A DNA stretch of 64,000 nucleotides from Zonotrichia leucophrys gambelii. Lineage: Eukaryota > Chordata > Aves > Passeriformes > Passerellidae. This document shows positions 1 through 14,169 of this stretch, piece after piece. The first letter of the stretch is position 1; every line of letters begins with the position of its first letter. The stretch is from the NCBI RefSeq assembly GCF_028769735.1, contig NC_088171.1, forward strand, positions 69,581,216 to 69,645,215, read 5' to 3'. The position numbers and the translations under genes were made by a program. The notes below the pieces were generated by a model, which had not been told where the DNA came from, did no database searches, and worked only from the letters and a program-made list of their open reading frames with translations.

Positions 1-3000
1 GATGAAAGCCATGGTTACAAAACCAATTTGGGGAATAAGAAAGAAGTTCCTGGTCCAGTGCTAGCCATGGTAACACCAAGCAAGCTGCTGCACAAGCACA
101 GAACCAACCCTTTTAAAGACTTAATGCGCTATGGTCAGAAAGAGCAGGAATATTCATGCTGGGAAACTGAAGATATGTTGAACATCTATGAAATGACACA
201 GATAAGTAATTGCTTATTCTCATAAAGTGAAAGAATCTACTAGTGAGGTAAGGAAAAAGGAGGAAAAGAGAAAATTTAAAAAATGTGAACCCATAACTGC
301 TTTCTGAAATGATTCCTTTTTTTTTAAGATTTTGAATGGGACAAAGGAAGGAAAGTTACATACTGCTGTGGGTAACAAAGCCAGCAGGAAATATGGTTAG
401 CAGTCAAAGGAACGTACACGATAACACCCAAGTTCACACGCAAGAACAAAATTTATCTCCTCTTCCCACCACTGTCAAAAACATATAGGGTCCAATAAAG
501 AGTGTCTGCACTACCAAAGTGCTCATATAGGAAGGGTTTAGGGAAAGTATCAAAGCACACCAAAATCTGAAGGGGCAGAGGCAGACATGTACCATGATTC
601 AAGAGAAGAAAGTTAACTTGAGATGAAAAAGAGAGATGTCAGTCAAACGCAGAGGGGTACAAGCCTCAGCATTCAAATGCACATTTCAGACACCTGCATT
701 GATCTACAGACTCCACTCAGCAGCTATAAAGGCAGGGGCTGGGCTGCATGCATGGGGTCTGAGGGCAGCACACCTGTATCTAAGGCCAGTCTCTATCCCC
801 AAGCCCTGGTTTCACCAGGAGGATGGTCTCCAGAGTTGCCTTTCTCCGGTACTTCTGTGCTTCAAAATTGTGGTGTGCATTTAGTGAGTATTGACTTTAG
901 ATGAGCTGCATGCTCTCAATATATGGAAAATACAATGTAGATGCAGATTCCAAAGAGCCTTAAAGTTTAAAAGTACTTGGGGCAGGGATCTGTTTTAGAG
1001 CCATGTATATTAAATTGAGATGAACCATAGCTTGCAAATGAGTGGCCTACTTGAGTCTTCATTCAGGTCATAGATTTTATGAAAATCCCATTACTCTTAA
1101 AAAAAATCTAATCATATTTCTATTGTGTCAGTTACTGCAGTTTTGGAATTAGGCTTCAACCCCTTTCTCTTTTAAAATTATCTTTGCACTCCCTGGCTTT
1201 AACTGGATGAAGAAATGCTGGAATAGAATGAAAAATTACTTCTTTTGAAATGTTTCCAACCCAGCTAAAAGCTGTCTGTATGAGAAATCTTTCAAGAAAA
1301 TCTGTCCTCATCTTATTTCCAGCTGGGTTGCATCCAGTTCCAAAAGTACTGCAGATGGTGGGAGAAAAGTATCTGGATATGGACAGTTATGTTATTTGAG
1401 ACTCTGAATTTTGGATTGTGAATACAAACAACTCTAGAAACACCAGAGAGATGTGTTAAGGACACAGAAGGGAGAGGTGAATTGAGACAGCTTCCTCTCC
1501 TGAGGAATGGCCACCCAGCCTCTCTAGTCCTGCTGTTACTGCTCTGTGAAAAATCAGGCATCATCACAGACGCTTTTCCTTCACTTCCCAGCCTTGTTTT
1601 TCCCTCACTTCTGTTCTTAAAGGCAGCAGCTCATAATCCCCTACCAGCATTCCTTTACATTTCATACACCTTTCTCTTTTCTTCATGTTTTGAAAGTGAA
1701 ATCTGTAATTCTCAGCACAGAGCTACTGTATGTCCTTCAAAACGCCTCCTAAATCTCTCCTCTGCCATCATACATAGGAAAAGCTGGGAAGAGGCTCCCA
1801 GGGTGCTGCTCCACAGCCCAACATACAGCAACCATCAGTGTAGATGTACTATTTCCCCATGTTCCCTCACCTCTTGGTAAGCACTTATTTGGCAAGCCTG
1901 AAGGAGGCTCTGTTTTCTTTCTCTGTTTATACAACACTGAGGTTCTTATCTGTGGCTAAGTCTCCTTGATCCTATCAACACACAAATAACAACAGGGAAT
2001 GGTTTAAAACAAAAAAGCCAAGCAAAAATATAAAGCTTAGTTGTTTGAATTGCTTTCACACACAGTGCTGAAAAATCATTATTTGATACTACCAGAAGCA
2101 GCACAATCTTGTTATTATTATTTTTTTACATTGCTGTGTTGTTCCAGGGTTTTTTTCAGCAATCACTGTCAGTTCTAATTCTCCAAACAGGCAAAAATTT
2201 GGGTGGAAATCCTGTCTCCACTGAAGTCAAGTGACGGATTTCCATTGGCCTCAATGGGCCTGGAATTCACCCGGTCACAACCTAGAGAAAGAATATTTGT
2301 AGTAGCAAACCAAATAAATATATCCGTGTTTTTCTGTGAAAAATCAATTTGAGACCCCTTTTTCCTGGCAAGAGTTATGCATAGCGATATAATATGAGAT
2401 ACAGCAGTACTTGGAACAGGAAACGACTGTGGACACATTGTCAGGGCAGTGCTGTGCTATGCCAATGGCTGAAGCAGAGAAAACTCCTAAGAATTCGTTA
2501 AAATACTCCAGGAAATAAAACAAAATAAAAAACAAACCCAGAAATAAAATAGAGTGCACAATGAAAATACCAGAGTTGAAATTTCTGTGAGTTTGAGAGG
2601 AAACAAAGAGATGGGAAATTATATTGCAAGAAAAATAGTACTGCATGGGGGCTGCCAGTGAGGTGCCAGCTGCTGCCCTTTGCAAGGGAAGCAAAGCATC
2701 CCAACAGAGGTTGTCAAGGACTAAGAGTAACAACACAGCAGAGTACCTGAGGGAAAAACAACCCCACAAAACCTCTTAATATAGAAATTGGGTTCAGGAT
2801 GTAACAGCTTTATTAGACATCCAAAGAGCGATTTTCCTATTCTACAGAATTAATAACAACTGAAGCATATGTGTGTGTACTCAACAGATCACATGAAACA
2901 GAAAAGGAATATTTCATGGATTATTAATTATGTGTTTGTTGTGTAAACGTGAGAAACTAACCCTTAAAGGTAAGAGGCCTATGCCAGAAGTATGAAAAGC

Positions 3001-5097
3001 AGAACATCACTGTGAATCAAAGGACATAAAAGATCCTCTCTACATCAGATATCAATGACATTTTCAGGTATTTAAAAACCTTGCTTGAAGAAACAACTAT
3101 TCATTACTTTAAGTCAGACCATTATGCAGCAGTGGGTAGTTAGTTGGTGAAGTGAGGAATGGCCCAGAAACATGAAATGTCTGTGTACAAAACCAGTGAT
3201 TTTGTGCCTGAATGTGACTAGAGGCACTCTGCTTGTATGCATGTGACAGACACATCAGTTCAGGATTTTGGGGAAAGGTACCGACCACTTCCTTTCCCAC
3301 TCACTTGTAATTAAACAAAAACATTTCTCTCACTCTTTTCCTCTTTGTTTATTTGCTTGCTGGTTTTAATCAGAAGATTAATATACTTTTCCCACTGAAA
3401 ATGATTACTTTTTGCAGTAGTTCTAACATTACACAGACAAAAATATTTCAGGTGGAAAATTTTGTAATTGCGTGTGAGAGAATAGCTACTGTAACACCAG
3501 CTTCCAACGGAAACGTTGAATTCCCATGACAATTTAAAGTAATTTTTGGAGCATGAGACACATTCTTGTAACATGAGCTACACCAATGCATAGTTTATAT
3601 CATATAATAGGGTATATATTTGTACAGCATAAGAACATCATCAGAATCAAGTGTTCAATCAAAAGTGTAACTGGCAAGGTTCCAAATTGCATTCAAACTG
3701 ATGATCATTTATGTCATATCAGTCACATTCAGTTTGTAATATTCTCATTCACTGCAGTGCATGTTGCACAATTCTAAATGTTCCTCATTCCAATGTATTG
3801 TATAATGAGTTTTCATTTTTTAATACTTCCTAACTTCTTCTGGATGAAGTACTACTAAATAGTTTCTGCATATATGCTTCTAACTTTGAAGGCAATTTTC
3901 TGTGCATTTGAGGTGTATTTTATATGAACACCCCAGAAGAGGGATTTTGCTGGCAGAAATTCAATTTCTGTGGACAGAGTCTGTGGACAGATGTGTGTTA
4001 TCAGTGCACACAGACTAGGTCTGTTGAGGAAGCAAGGAGCATTATGTGCACTCCACTCTGACACAACAGCCCACATCATCAGCCCAAAATGGACCTGAAG
4101 GGCAAATGGACATGCCACATTTAAGGACCAGAGGAATGTGTCTTTTAGCCCAACTGCAATCCTTTTACCAAAGTCCCTTTCCTAAGCTGTGGCTCATATA
4201 TCTGGGTCTTTGCAGTTGTTCAAACTCCAGAAGATTCAAACTTCCTTGCTATCCAAAGAGTGACTTCTATTTTTTTTAGCTTTTAAAATATTTTTTTGAC
4301 ATAAGAATATTTTTCTTCAAAATATTACATAATATTTCATAAAAATACAGAATTGTTCATGAAAGTGAGTGACTTCTGACTCTCAGATCCAGGACAACAG
4401 CTGGAATGCATATCGTGGCATGAGACCTTAGCTTTGTTTCCTTTCTTATGTGAACTCTCCCCTGCAGCTCTCTCTCACAGTCCCTAGTTCTACAAATTGT
4501 ACAACATTGCTAGCCCCTCTAACAGTTACATATGTAACTTCCACCCAACAGATGAATGTGCATTGACTGCTGTATCCCAATTCTCTATATTTTAAATACT
4601 TCTAATTTTATTTTTGCAACTATTTTCTTATTTTTTCTCTCCTTAACCAGACCAAATGGAGGAAAAAACCCAATGTTGAATTTTTCTTAATCTTAGGAAA
4701 AATTATTTTAAAATTAAACAGAATAATTGAATAAGAACTTGTCCTTCTCCTCCTTCCTTGCAGTCCTTTGTATCATCCCACTGCATTTTTCCTTGGTTCA
4801 GACTGTTGTATCACAAGCTTAGCTGATGTCCTGGTAGCAGCAAGGGTTGTGAAGAGGTAAAACCATTGGCAAAGGAAACTGTGCTATTGTGTTTGTGGCA
4901 CAGAGGCAGCTTTATTTGCAAATTGGAAGAGTTGCTTTCTTTTAATTTATGAAAGGAAGCAGGAGAAAGAATGAATAATACAAATAAAAATACATGTTGC
5001 TACTATGTAATCATATCGTAAGGAAAAGCTCCTCTTGCAATGAACTTCCCAGGGTTACTTCACACCAGTAAAAGAAGGAAGATAACCTCAGACAGCA
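1..5097. other. Unique non-coding sequence, no gene seen
   Basis: No recognisable exon, RNA gene or transposon. Things visible: a TATA-like TATAAAGG at 725-732 in front of a somewhat GC-richer patch (about 720-870) without a convincing open frame; a direct repeat of the 11-mer TCTGTGGACAG at 3967 and 3980 (spacing 13); and T-rich runs near 2110-2130. The open frames here are at most about 140 codons, rich in Cys, Phe, Leu and Ser, as expected from translated noise. Confidence 0.6.
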
Positions 5098-5168
5098 AAT
5101 TAATTTATTATAATTATAATTTATTTAATTATTATTTAATTGTTATAAATTATTTGTAATATAATTTG
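5098..5168. repeat. AT-only low-complexity patch
   Basis: About 70 bases made almost only of A and T, with repeated TTATAATTATAATT and TTTAATTATT words. It is low-complexity sequence, partly self-complementary, and does not match a transposon that I know. Such patches are common in bird intergenic DNA. Confidence 0.7.
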
Positions 5169-8100
5169 TCTTAAATTTAGCCTTTCCTCATTTCCTATGT
5201 AAAAAATTAATGGTAAATATTAGCTGTAGTGCTTCCAGTAGGAGGACTGCTTCCAGTAAGAATTAGTACCAGAAATTTTCTAAGCACATGCTGCCATCTT
5301 CTAGGTTTTTATTCCTCAGCACATGGGGCAGGTGGCTGCTTTATCATGTGAGGAGCAGAGCCCAGCTCTCACAGCAATGACCTGGGTGATACCCACCGAG
5401 CAGGCAGCGCCAGCACAGCACTTGTTAAAGTGAGCGCAGACAGAAAACACCCATGAGGTGCAAGACCAAAACCATAGAAGCAGAGGTGAGCTTAATTCCA
5501 CAACAATAAACCTCAGGATGTTGATACACTCCAGGACTTTCTACTCTTGGTGTAAAGCTGGCAGAGGGCATGAGGAAGCTGTTTGAGGAATAATGATAGA
5601 TATGTGCTAGTAACAGGACATATGCCAAAATAGCTCTGTGGGAGCAAACAATGCACATTGTCCAAGCATGTAAAGGCAGATGAGACTTTGCAGGTCTATA
5701 AAACACAACAAAGGAGTCCACACTAGTGGGTACAGAGATTAGAACTTAGATGTCTCACTGATGAGAGTCTTTGTTTCAACTGAAAGAAAGAGAAGTATGA
5801 AAGTATTTTCTATTTGAAGGACCTGAGTACACAACATCATAGATACTCAAAGTTATTTATTTCAGTGAGCAGAACAGAGGAGGGAAACATAAAAGAATTG
5901 TGAGCTAATGGGGAATTGCTGAATTAAAGGAACCCACAATCTAAAATGAAATAGCCTAATGTAAGAAGAGACACTGTTCAAAGCTGCTTCGATGTCTTAT
6001 TCACTTAGATATTTTACACTTAGTTCAGTTATTTTATTTTCTTTCATTATTCCCTGGAGAGCAATAAAAGGATATTCCTGGCAATTGAGTTTTTTGCAGG
6101 ATAAACAGACAAGCAAATCCATTTCCTAACCACCCCTTTTTTGGTCTTTTTCAGACACTGTTCAAGAGAAACTGTATTTGCAACAGAGAAAAAGTCTCAA
6201 CTGATGAGCAAATAAAGACACTCTTAGTGTCACAAGTCCTAAATTTGGGATTTCTCAGCCCTGCACCACCAAAGCTTCTATAATAATCACACTATTTTAA
6301 TTAACATACTGGCTATTTAAATTAACATATCAATGAAAGAGAAGAGAGTTGTGATACACAACAAAGTAGAGCTCCTTCCACATGGCATCAGAGTAGGTCT
6401 AGCAAAATCAGACTATTTGTGAAGTCTTTGTAACAAATGTAAAAGAAATCATCCTAAACTGACACATCATTCTTGAACTTAGCTCAAGGTATGTGTTAAG
6501 AACATACTCAAGAGTTTTCACTTTGAGCCTTTGCAAATTCAAAAATGGTGAGTCATTTTCAATGGTGCCCATGCTCTGATTGCGTGCAAAGAATACAGTG
6601 ACATAATAGATGACTACATTGATCTGTAACATAGAACACAATAGGGAAAAACCAGAGGACTGCTGACTAAACAGTGTTTTGAGAACATTTCTTGATATCA
6701 GACACAATAATGATAGGCAGATTGACAACATATGACGAAAAGATAGCTAATGTCCTAGAAGCACCAATATTTTATTAAGCTATAGATTAGATAACAACTG
6801 GTTTGTTTGTCCCAGTATCACCACTTACAAGCCATGGCAGAGGGAGCATGAAGACCTTGTGAAGACCTTGGTTACCCAAAGATTTTACTGCTCCCCATCC
6901 AAGCAGTACTTGACTGGGCTGTCTTTTTTTTTTTTTTAATGATTACCACACAGAAACATGACTATGATAGTGCTTAGTGCTTTTGAAGGAAATTGAAGTT
7001 CTTTGCACAGCTTTTTTTTGGGGGTTACATGGCAACACATTCCAATTGCTATTCAGACTCAAGGCAATTTCTTACCTGCAGAATGCTGAGAAGATAGAGA
7101 ACATAAACAAGAGTAAAAGTGGAAGGAGAAACAAAAAAAGATCTCTTATTGAGTGTGTTGAATGGGAACCCCCTAGCTAGCACAAATCACTGCCTAAGAC
7201 CTAACTCCAGCTGTTATTGTCTTTCATAGGCACAAATAGCTATTGCTTCACAATAGCACACCTCATCCCCAGATATAAAGACAGAACAAATTCTCATTTT
7301 CTAAATGAGAGGGTGGGAAAGCAGCCGAAACCCCTCATTTTCCTCTTCATCCTACAGACTACAGAGCTACAAACGTCCCTGTGTCATCCTGTCAATACTG
7401 ATGTCAGTGTGTACACAAACACATCTGTCTTCTTTATTTATTCAGTCATCAAAATTCCAAGTCTGCAAGCTAGTCATAATTATGCCTTCCAAAGAGGCAG
7501 GCACCTGCCATTTACTCTACCTTTTTCAATTACATCTAATTGAAGACTTGAGCTCAAATAGAGGAAGGGAGACAAGAGTTCTTCAAACTGTCTAAACACT
7601 CTCTGTTGAATAGAAAAAGAGAGGTTTCCTACCACAGCTCAAAATAAGTCCTCCAACATGACTGGCATAATAAAGAACTGGAATATGAGATGCATTTCTT
7701 TCCTGTAAACATCCTACACCATGAGGATGTTTTTACACAGGTGGTGGCTCACAGCCAGAAGAAAAGCCCCCTCACCCCTACTCTCCTCCCCCATCCCTCA
7801 TCACTGCCAAAGTTAAGCCATTAGGGAATTTTTTTGAGTATAAGAACTTGGCAACTTCCAGTAAGTTTCTCCTTTCAAGAGCACCCAGATGATGGAGAAC
7901 AGCACATCAGAAATGAAGAAAAAAAATTAAAAAAAGAAACCAAGTTTGTATGTGATGATACAGATGAGATGACTGATAGTATATTATCCTCTGAGTACAG
8001 CTGTAAACTCCTTGGCAGCAGTAACCTGATAATCCCGTGCTAGAGTAACCTTCTAGGAATTGAAGAAGCTTGGGGGAAAAAACCCCAGCTGGCTCCACTT

Positions 8101-10729
8101 ATATAAGGGATGTAATTAAGCCTAAAAGAGAGGATGATTTCAGTCTGTGTGCTCTGCATTAAGAATAGGTGCCTGAGAGCATTGTTGAGAAGGCACTTCT
8201 GGTACTTGTGTGTGTGCACACATCTTGGGATTTTCCCTTTACTCAGATGGTGATGCAGAACTTTCCATCAAGAGCAAGTAGGAGGGTATCATTTGGAGAG
8301 AAGATGGAAAGAGTCAAAGAAAGAAATCCTTCTACCATGTGATGAAAAAAGTTGACCAAGTTAGTTTGTCCCTGGAATTCATAGACAAGAAACCACTGCT
8401 AACATACTGTTAGTAAATGAGACTGCTTATGCTAAAACCAAAATGGCCAAGTGGAAAATGTCTCCCATTTGTTAAGGAGCCACTGGCAAGTTGTGTAACA
8501 GGAGAAGCAGAGTAGTTAAAAAATATAACAACCCCTCATCAAATTAGTGATGCATCCACAAAGATGCCCCAGTATAATCCTTTACTTCATTTGTAAGCAA
8601 AGGTGAAATACTATTTGTAATCTGAACAGAGGGTATTACTGCATCAATACTTCCTAGCCCCATTACTACCTTCCTAAGTGCAGAGTGAACCTGTAGTGAT
8701 CATACATTTAACTTTAAGAAAATGGATGCTGAGAGACATTTAAACATTGAGGTCTCTGTACATAAAAATCTATGCTAGATAAATGGAATATAAACTTTAT
8801 AATGGAGTTAGCTGTTAGAAAGTAGTTAATGGTGTTGAGTAAAAGCAAGGAAGAACTCAGCTATTTTTCATTATTTGTATCATCTGCTGGCATGTCAAGG
8901 GAAGAAGAATGGAAGATTCTCTTTTTCTGTCTTTCCACCCATTTTTTGCTTTCTACAGAGAAATGTAGGATGTATTCATCATTAAACAGTCTCACAAAGT
9001 CAAGGTGATTCTTTCAGACTTTTCTGGACATTCCAGAATACCATTAATCGAAGGGTGGAGAGTGCAATGTCACAGGCAGGAACCTCAGGGACAAACACAC
9101 TGCACTAACACCACCAGCAACTAGCTAAGCTGTGTGCACCTGCTCCTTTTATGTCCTGCTTTGAGGAGCAAGAAACAAAAAAGAACAGGTAATTTGCTTT
9201 CCTAGCTAGATGTTTCAGTAGAAGAGATATCTGCCAGGCCACAAAAGCACAATCAGTAAAGAAGACATACTCTGAGGGTTTTAAGTGTAAACTTTGAATT
9301 TTACTGTGTAGCCTCCTTTTGTAATATATAAAGAGGATGACAAAAACTGATGATTTGTCAGTATCACTTGAATATATCTCCTTATGTTCATCTCTAGTAT
9401 TTCTTTTTGTAGCACTGTATATTTCTTCTTGTTCATTTCTCCTAATATTACCATCTTTCAATAGTATTTCCAACCAGTTCCTGAGCAGATGACACTGCCT
9501 CTCAGACAAGGGGATGGATATTCAACTAATTATTTTCTTATGTAGATGCATATTGGCAGCAATGGGGGTTGCCAGAATTGCTTGTACAAAATATGCAAAG
9601 AATCGTGCTCAATTCTTTAGGATTACTTACATGTCCTAAAGCAGGTGAAAGACCTGGTCTTGGTTTTTATAAATAAAACAGAAGCACCAATTCATTTGAG
9701 AGATCATTCTACTGGCCAAAAATTGCAAAATTGGTGACCTTAATGGAGTGACTTGAAAGATTCACTGGGCTTGTTGGCTTTCCTATTCATTCATTCATGC
9801 CCCTGGGAAACTGAAGCATGGTTTCACTAAATGCATGCCATGGTTTGTGTGCAGGTGTAAGGGGACATATGCATGCAGTAAGCCTGCACTCTTTCCTTTA
9901 CCTTGGCTGCATCACCCTTTCTTTCAGTTACATATTATCAGCCTGACATGAAGAATAAAATACTTCACTCTCCTTTCCTGACATGGACAAAAAGCCTTGT
10001 TTTCTGACAGCACAGGTTAACCATGTCCACAATGATGACAAAATCCAGGGGAAAACTGAGAAACTACACTCAAGTCTTTCTCTCTCCACCAAAGGTCTGA
10101 GCACAAATGCAGTTTAGGATGGTGGCGGCAGGGGCACAGGGAAGCAAAACCAAACCAAGTCAAAATGTGCTTAAGGAGATAGCAAGTGATGCAGGTGAGT
10201 AAACCGAGACAACCTGGCACATCACTGCTGCACTGAGAGATATGAGATTGTTCTGGCAGGTTCAGGACTCTGCAGATGTATTTCTCTCACAACACTGCAA
10301 ACAGATTTCAGACCTGTTCTGCACAAATGTTATACAGAGCAAATTCCTACCTTTGCAAAGGAAACACTGCAAGTAAACTATCTATTATGTTCATTTCCAT
10401 TATTAGACCCTCTTTCATCCATGTACCACAAATGTAGTGCCCAACAAAACACTGAACAATAAGGAATGCCAGGACTCTTTATAGCTCTTGTATTAATACA
10501 TTTAACACATGACTACTTACTGCACCTTACTGTAAACTGGCATTCACTGCTTCACTATTCCTTTTATTTCATAGCCACTGCTACTTGTCCAATGTTAAAG
10601 CAGTTTCTTGTTCACATGCTTCAAATAATTAGGATAATTAACAACATTTGTGGTTTGCCTCCTATATGACTTGGTGTCTTCATTGCTTACATTAAAGAGG
10701 GGAACCCAGTTCATTCTTTTTATGCATAT
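5169..10729. other. Unique non-coding sequence, no gene seen
   Basis: Nothing recognisable as a gene or transposon. Small features: direct repeat GCTTCCAGTA at 5231 and 5249; a T14 run at 6924-6937; direct repeat GAAGACCTTG at 6850 and 6861; an A-rich run at about 7917-7940; and (ATTC)3 at about 9785-9798. The minus-strand frame at 9105-9509 (134 codons) has no recognisable domain and is treated as chance. Confidence 0.55.
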
Positions 10730-10745
10730 GTGATCTATAGATCAC
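10730..10745. other. Perfect 16-bp palindrome
   Basis: GTGATCTATAGATCAC reads identically on both strands, with no spacer. It is followed directly by a short T run. It could be a chance palindrome or a dimeric protein-binding site. No surrounding transposon ends were seen. Confidence 0.6.
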
Positions 10746-13700
10746 TTTTTTTTATTCAACATAGCACAATTAACAGAGCTTTTTGTAGAAGCCTCAACAG
10801 GCTCACAGACCCACATTCTGTGGGTGAGACTGCATTTAATAAAGAGCAAACAGAATAAATAAAAGGGTAAAAAAAGGTAGGCAGGGTAAACTGAACTTTA
10901 GCCTCAAAAGCATGTTTTTACTCCTAGAATGGGACAATCCCCTTTCATGCATGTGAAAGGGAGAAAGGAAAGCATGGAATGTTCCTCGGTGCAGAATGAG
11001 GTCAGAGTGCTCCAGAGCTCAGTGGGGACTCCTGCTGAGGGCAGCCCTCAGAGGGAGCAGGGAGCCAGGAACACTTGCATCTCCTGAACAAGAGAGCCTG
11101 GGTTCACAGGCAGCCTGAAGGTGTTACTTCCCGTCAAAAACAACTCTGAGCTATTGAAACATCTGACAGAAAGATGTGGCAGGACAAACATAGTGCAAGC
11201 TCCATGTGAAGCAGAGAACTGCTGTGATGATGCCAAGCTGCATTGCCACCAGGCTCTGACAAGAAAACACCTGTCATATGGAGGTAGTTTAAGAAGTTAC
11301 CTCATGTTGTTACATCCAAATGTACAGTACTCCTTAGGAATACTAATGTGTTGGCTCTGGGCAGCCCTGTACTGTGTTGACATGACCTTAATTTTTCCTT
11401 AGCTAGATGTGCTCTCTCTTCCCTCTTTATCCTGTTTCATGTTGCTTCAGATTTAATTTGTTTCCCCAACATTTGTTTAAGGAGCTGAATGAAATGGGGT
11501 GGCACACGCTTCCCCAAGGCAGTATTGACGTTCCAGTGTGGTGAAATGGTGCAATATGCAAGAGAACACACTGCAGATATTCAATACAGCAAAAGGCAGG
11601 TTTGTTTTTTCTAGAAATGTTTCATTTGTTCTAGCAGGTGTGTCTGATACCTTTTGCATAATGATAAACCCACACACATTCTTCATGCAAATAGTGACCC
11701 AAGAGCTGCTCTGAGTTGTTTCAAGTAGTAAGTGCGTGTAACAACCTGCACTTACATACACACTGTATGTTTACAGAGCATTCATACAGTGCAAGGTACA
11801 CAGAGCCCACTGTGCCAGGGCAGGGACACATAGGGCTGCTGGAACAGAGGTGCCATACCACAGCCAACACTGTCAGAATCAGCCAAAACTGCCAGAAAAC
11901 CTCTTCAGAGATTTGGGACACTCATACATCTTATATTTCTTCCCCTTTCTGCAGCCAAAAAATATTTTTCTCTCATGTATGTTATTTGAAATGCCTCCTG
12001 TATCAACTGTTCCTGTTCCACAAAGGCTTGGGGAGCAAGGTATGGGAGCAAATGTGGAGGCTCACCAATCTGGACTTCACATGATGTGACCACTGTACAC
12101 TTGGGTACCAGCCTTGGAAACAGCCTGGGTCAGCAGAGAGTTTCTCTCACCCTATCTCACATCTGCTAGCTTCATCTTTCCTTAAATATCCCAGGTGCTG
12201 TGCCTCAAAGGCCAGCAGAGCACTTCCAGCTCTCACAACTAATTTGGTCAGATTATTACTAAGATCTTCATCTTTTCTTATTACTGATTTCACTTCACAA
12301 CTGAACCCAGTCCTGATAGCTTGATGGACATTTTCTTAATAGGAAAAATAAATAATAATATTTGTCCAAATGGTTATTCTGGCAAATATGTCTGTGAGCT
12401 AGCTGGGTGACAATTCTTTAATCCACTGTATTTGAAGCAAAGTGAAAGGAAAGAATAAAAAAGAGGCAATTCATTTTGTGGCAATGCCCTAATGCTTGTA
12501 AGTCTGCTTTTTCAACACAGAATTACCACTCTAGGTGTAACTCTGGAACACTAAAGTATTAAAGTATATGAACTTTCTACCTCAAACCAGGGGGTAAAAT
12601 CAGCACCCGTATTTGATGCAGAACTTTCTGTTGCAGAACAACACCATGGCACCTGTCTGAGCTTAGAGATTGTGAATTACAACAGATGAGAGGCAGACAT
12701 TCGCTTGCATCTCTGTTTTGCCTGCTCTTTGGTGTCTACAAATTCTGTTTGACAGTAAATAGTTTAGCTTCACCCATTTGATCTTGCACTGAGATGAACT
12801 GAAGTGCTGATCTTGCTCACCTCTGAGTGTTAACGGGAGCTGTAACCACACAAGGACCAAGACCCTGATATGCTTTCATGGCCCACCTCAGTGTTTTTGA
12901 TGCTTTCAGGGCAGTCAGACATGCAGCTTTAAACAAGGTAAGTCAGCCACAGTGCAGTTCAAGTTTCCAGGTTGACTTTGCATGGGGACACGCAGGGAGT
13001 GCCCGGTCAGCAGAAATGTGTTTGCAGAGGCTGGCAGCCCTGCACGGAGACACGGTGTCTGCGGGAGCACCCAGCCTGGCAGCAACAGCCCTGGCCCTCT
13101 CTGCCCTGCTCCTGGGCTGCCAGGAGCCAGGCAGGATGTGGGAAATGGGCTGCAACTGCAGGACTCAAGGAGGCTGTAAATGGAAGGTTCCCCACCAGGT
13201 CACAGGTATGGTCCCTTGGGGGATTTACTTTGTTTTCAAGTGGGTCAGGATTTTATCTGATAATGGACTTACCACTCTAAAACCGGCTAAACTGCACAGA
13301 CATTTGATAACTAGATAATTGATGGTGTCCCATGCAGAGAGTTCCTGTGAAACACTGGAGACTCCTACTACAAGTCAGTAAATATTTTTTGCCCATTTTT
13401 ATGCCATAGTAAGTAGGTTGAGTACAACAAGAAAATTCATGTGGGATACCTGGGACAGATTCTGATCTCTGCATCTTCTAATCCCTCAAATGTGTGATGA
13501 GTTTTATCTTTCCCTGTGAGCAGTTCCATTCATTTCATAGTGTTTAGTTTTAGTTAAAGCACTAGAATTTGTCTCAGTATGACAAAGAAAAGTAGCTAAT
13601 AATTGTCATCATGCTTATCTCTTTGGCATTTTAGCTTGAGTTCCTACTAATAAAGAACTATTTGAGATTTTAACAGAAATGTAAATGTTGAAGTTTCACA

Positions 13701-14062
13701 GGTCATTGAGTTTTATAATATTGAGTCATTGGGCTATTATACATTGATCGAGCAAATAGCAAATGGTGTGACTTGCCGAAGAGCATTACTCAAATATTGA
13801 CCAGGAATTCATGACAGTGGGCTACTCTCCAAGGACTACAAAAGTTAACAGGAAATTTCTACCTGAAGCAACTGCAACCTTCTGCCTTAAGACAGGCAGG
13901 CTTTTTTGGTTCCTTTTTGTTACTTTCTTTTTTAGTCTCCTCTGCAATATCCAATGACTCTTATCATAAACAGAAATGTGCTTGGAGTAAAGGTTTCCAT
14001 TTATGACAATTTTTTAGTTTATCTCTCAGTTATCTCTTATTTCCAACAGTCTATTGATTTCT
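10746..14062. other. Unique non-coding sequence with one GC-richer patch
   Basis: Mostly AT-rich unique sequence. At about 12961-13200 the base composition rises in GC and contains about five CpGs, which stands out locally but is far below a CpG island. Overlapping open frames on both strands cover this patch (for example 12878-13318 on plus and 12943-13155 on minus). They reflect the scarcity of AT-rich stop codons there and show no recognisable domain. Confidence 0.55.
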
Positions 14063-14155
14063 TTAATTAATCATACCTATTATTCTTTTTATATTACAAT
14101 ATTATTTTATTATGATAATATAAATTTTTATTTAATTGTATAAATATATGCTTCC
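14063..14155. repeat. AT-rich low-complexity patch beside a CR1 copy
   Basis: Nearly pure A+T sequence with runs of TTTAATTAAT, ATTATTTTATTATGATAATATAA and similar words, lying directly upstream of the CR1 fragment. It is low-complexity and possibly the insertion environment of that element. Confidence 0.6.
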
Positions 14156-14169
14156 ACCTATAAAGGGTA

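Noticed and set aside
725..904. TATAAAGG followed by overlapping short frames, suggesting a small gene.
   Set aside because: The frames begin upstream of the TATA-like word, no donor or polyadenylation signal is organised with it, and the peptides resemble noise.
2344..2769. Minus-strand frame of 141 codons rich in hydrophobic residues.
   Set aside because: The Cys/Phe/Leu/Ser composition is typical of translated AT-rich non-coding DNA, and there is no family resemblance.
12878..13318. Plus-strand frame of 146 codons over a GC-richer patch.
   Set aside because: Overlapping frames of similar length occur in other registers and on the minus strand. The composition lowers stop frequency, and there is no motif or conserved family that I recognise.
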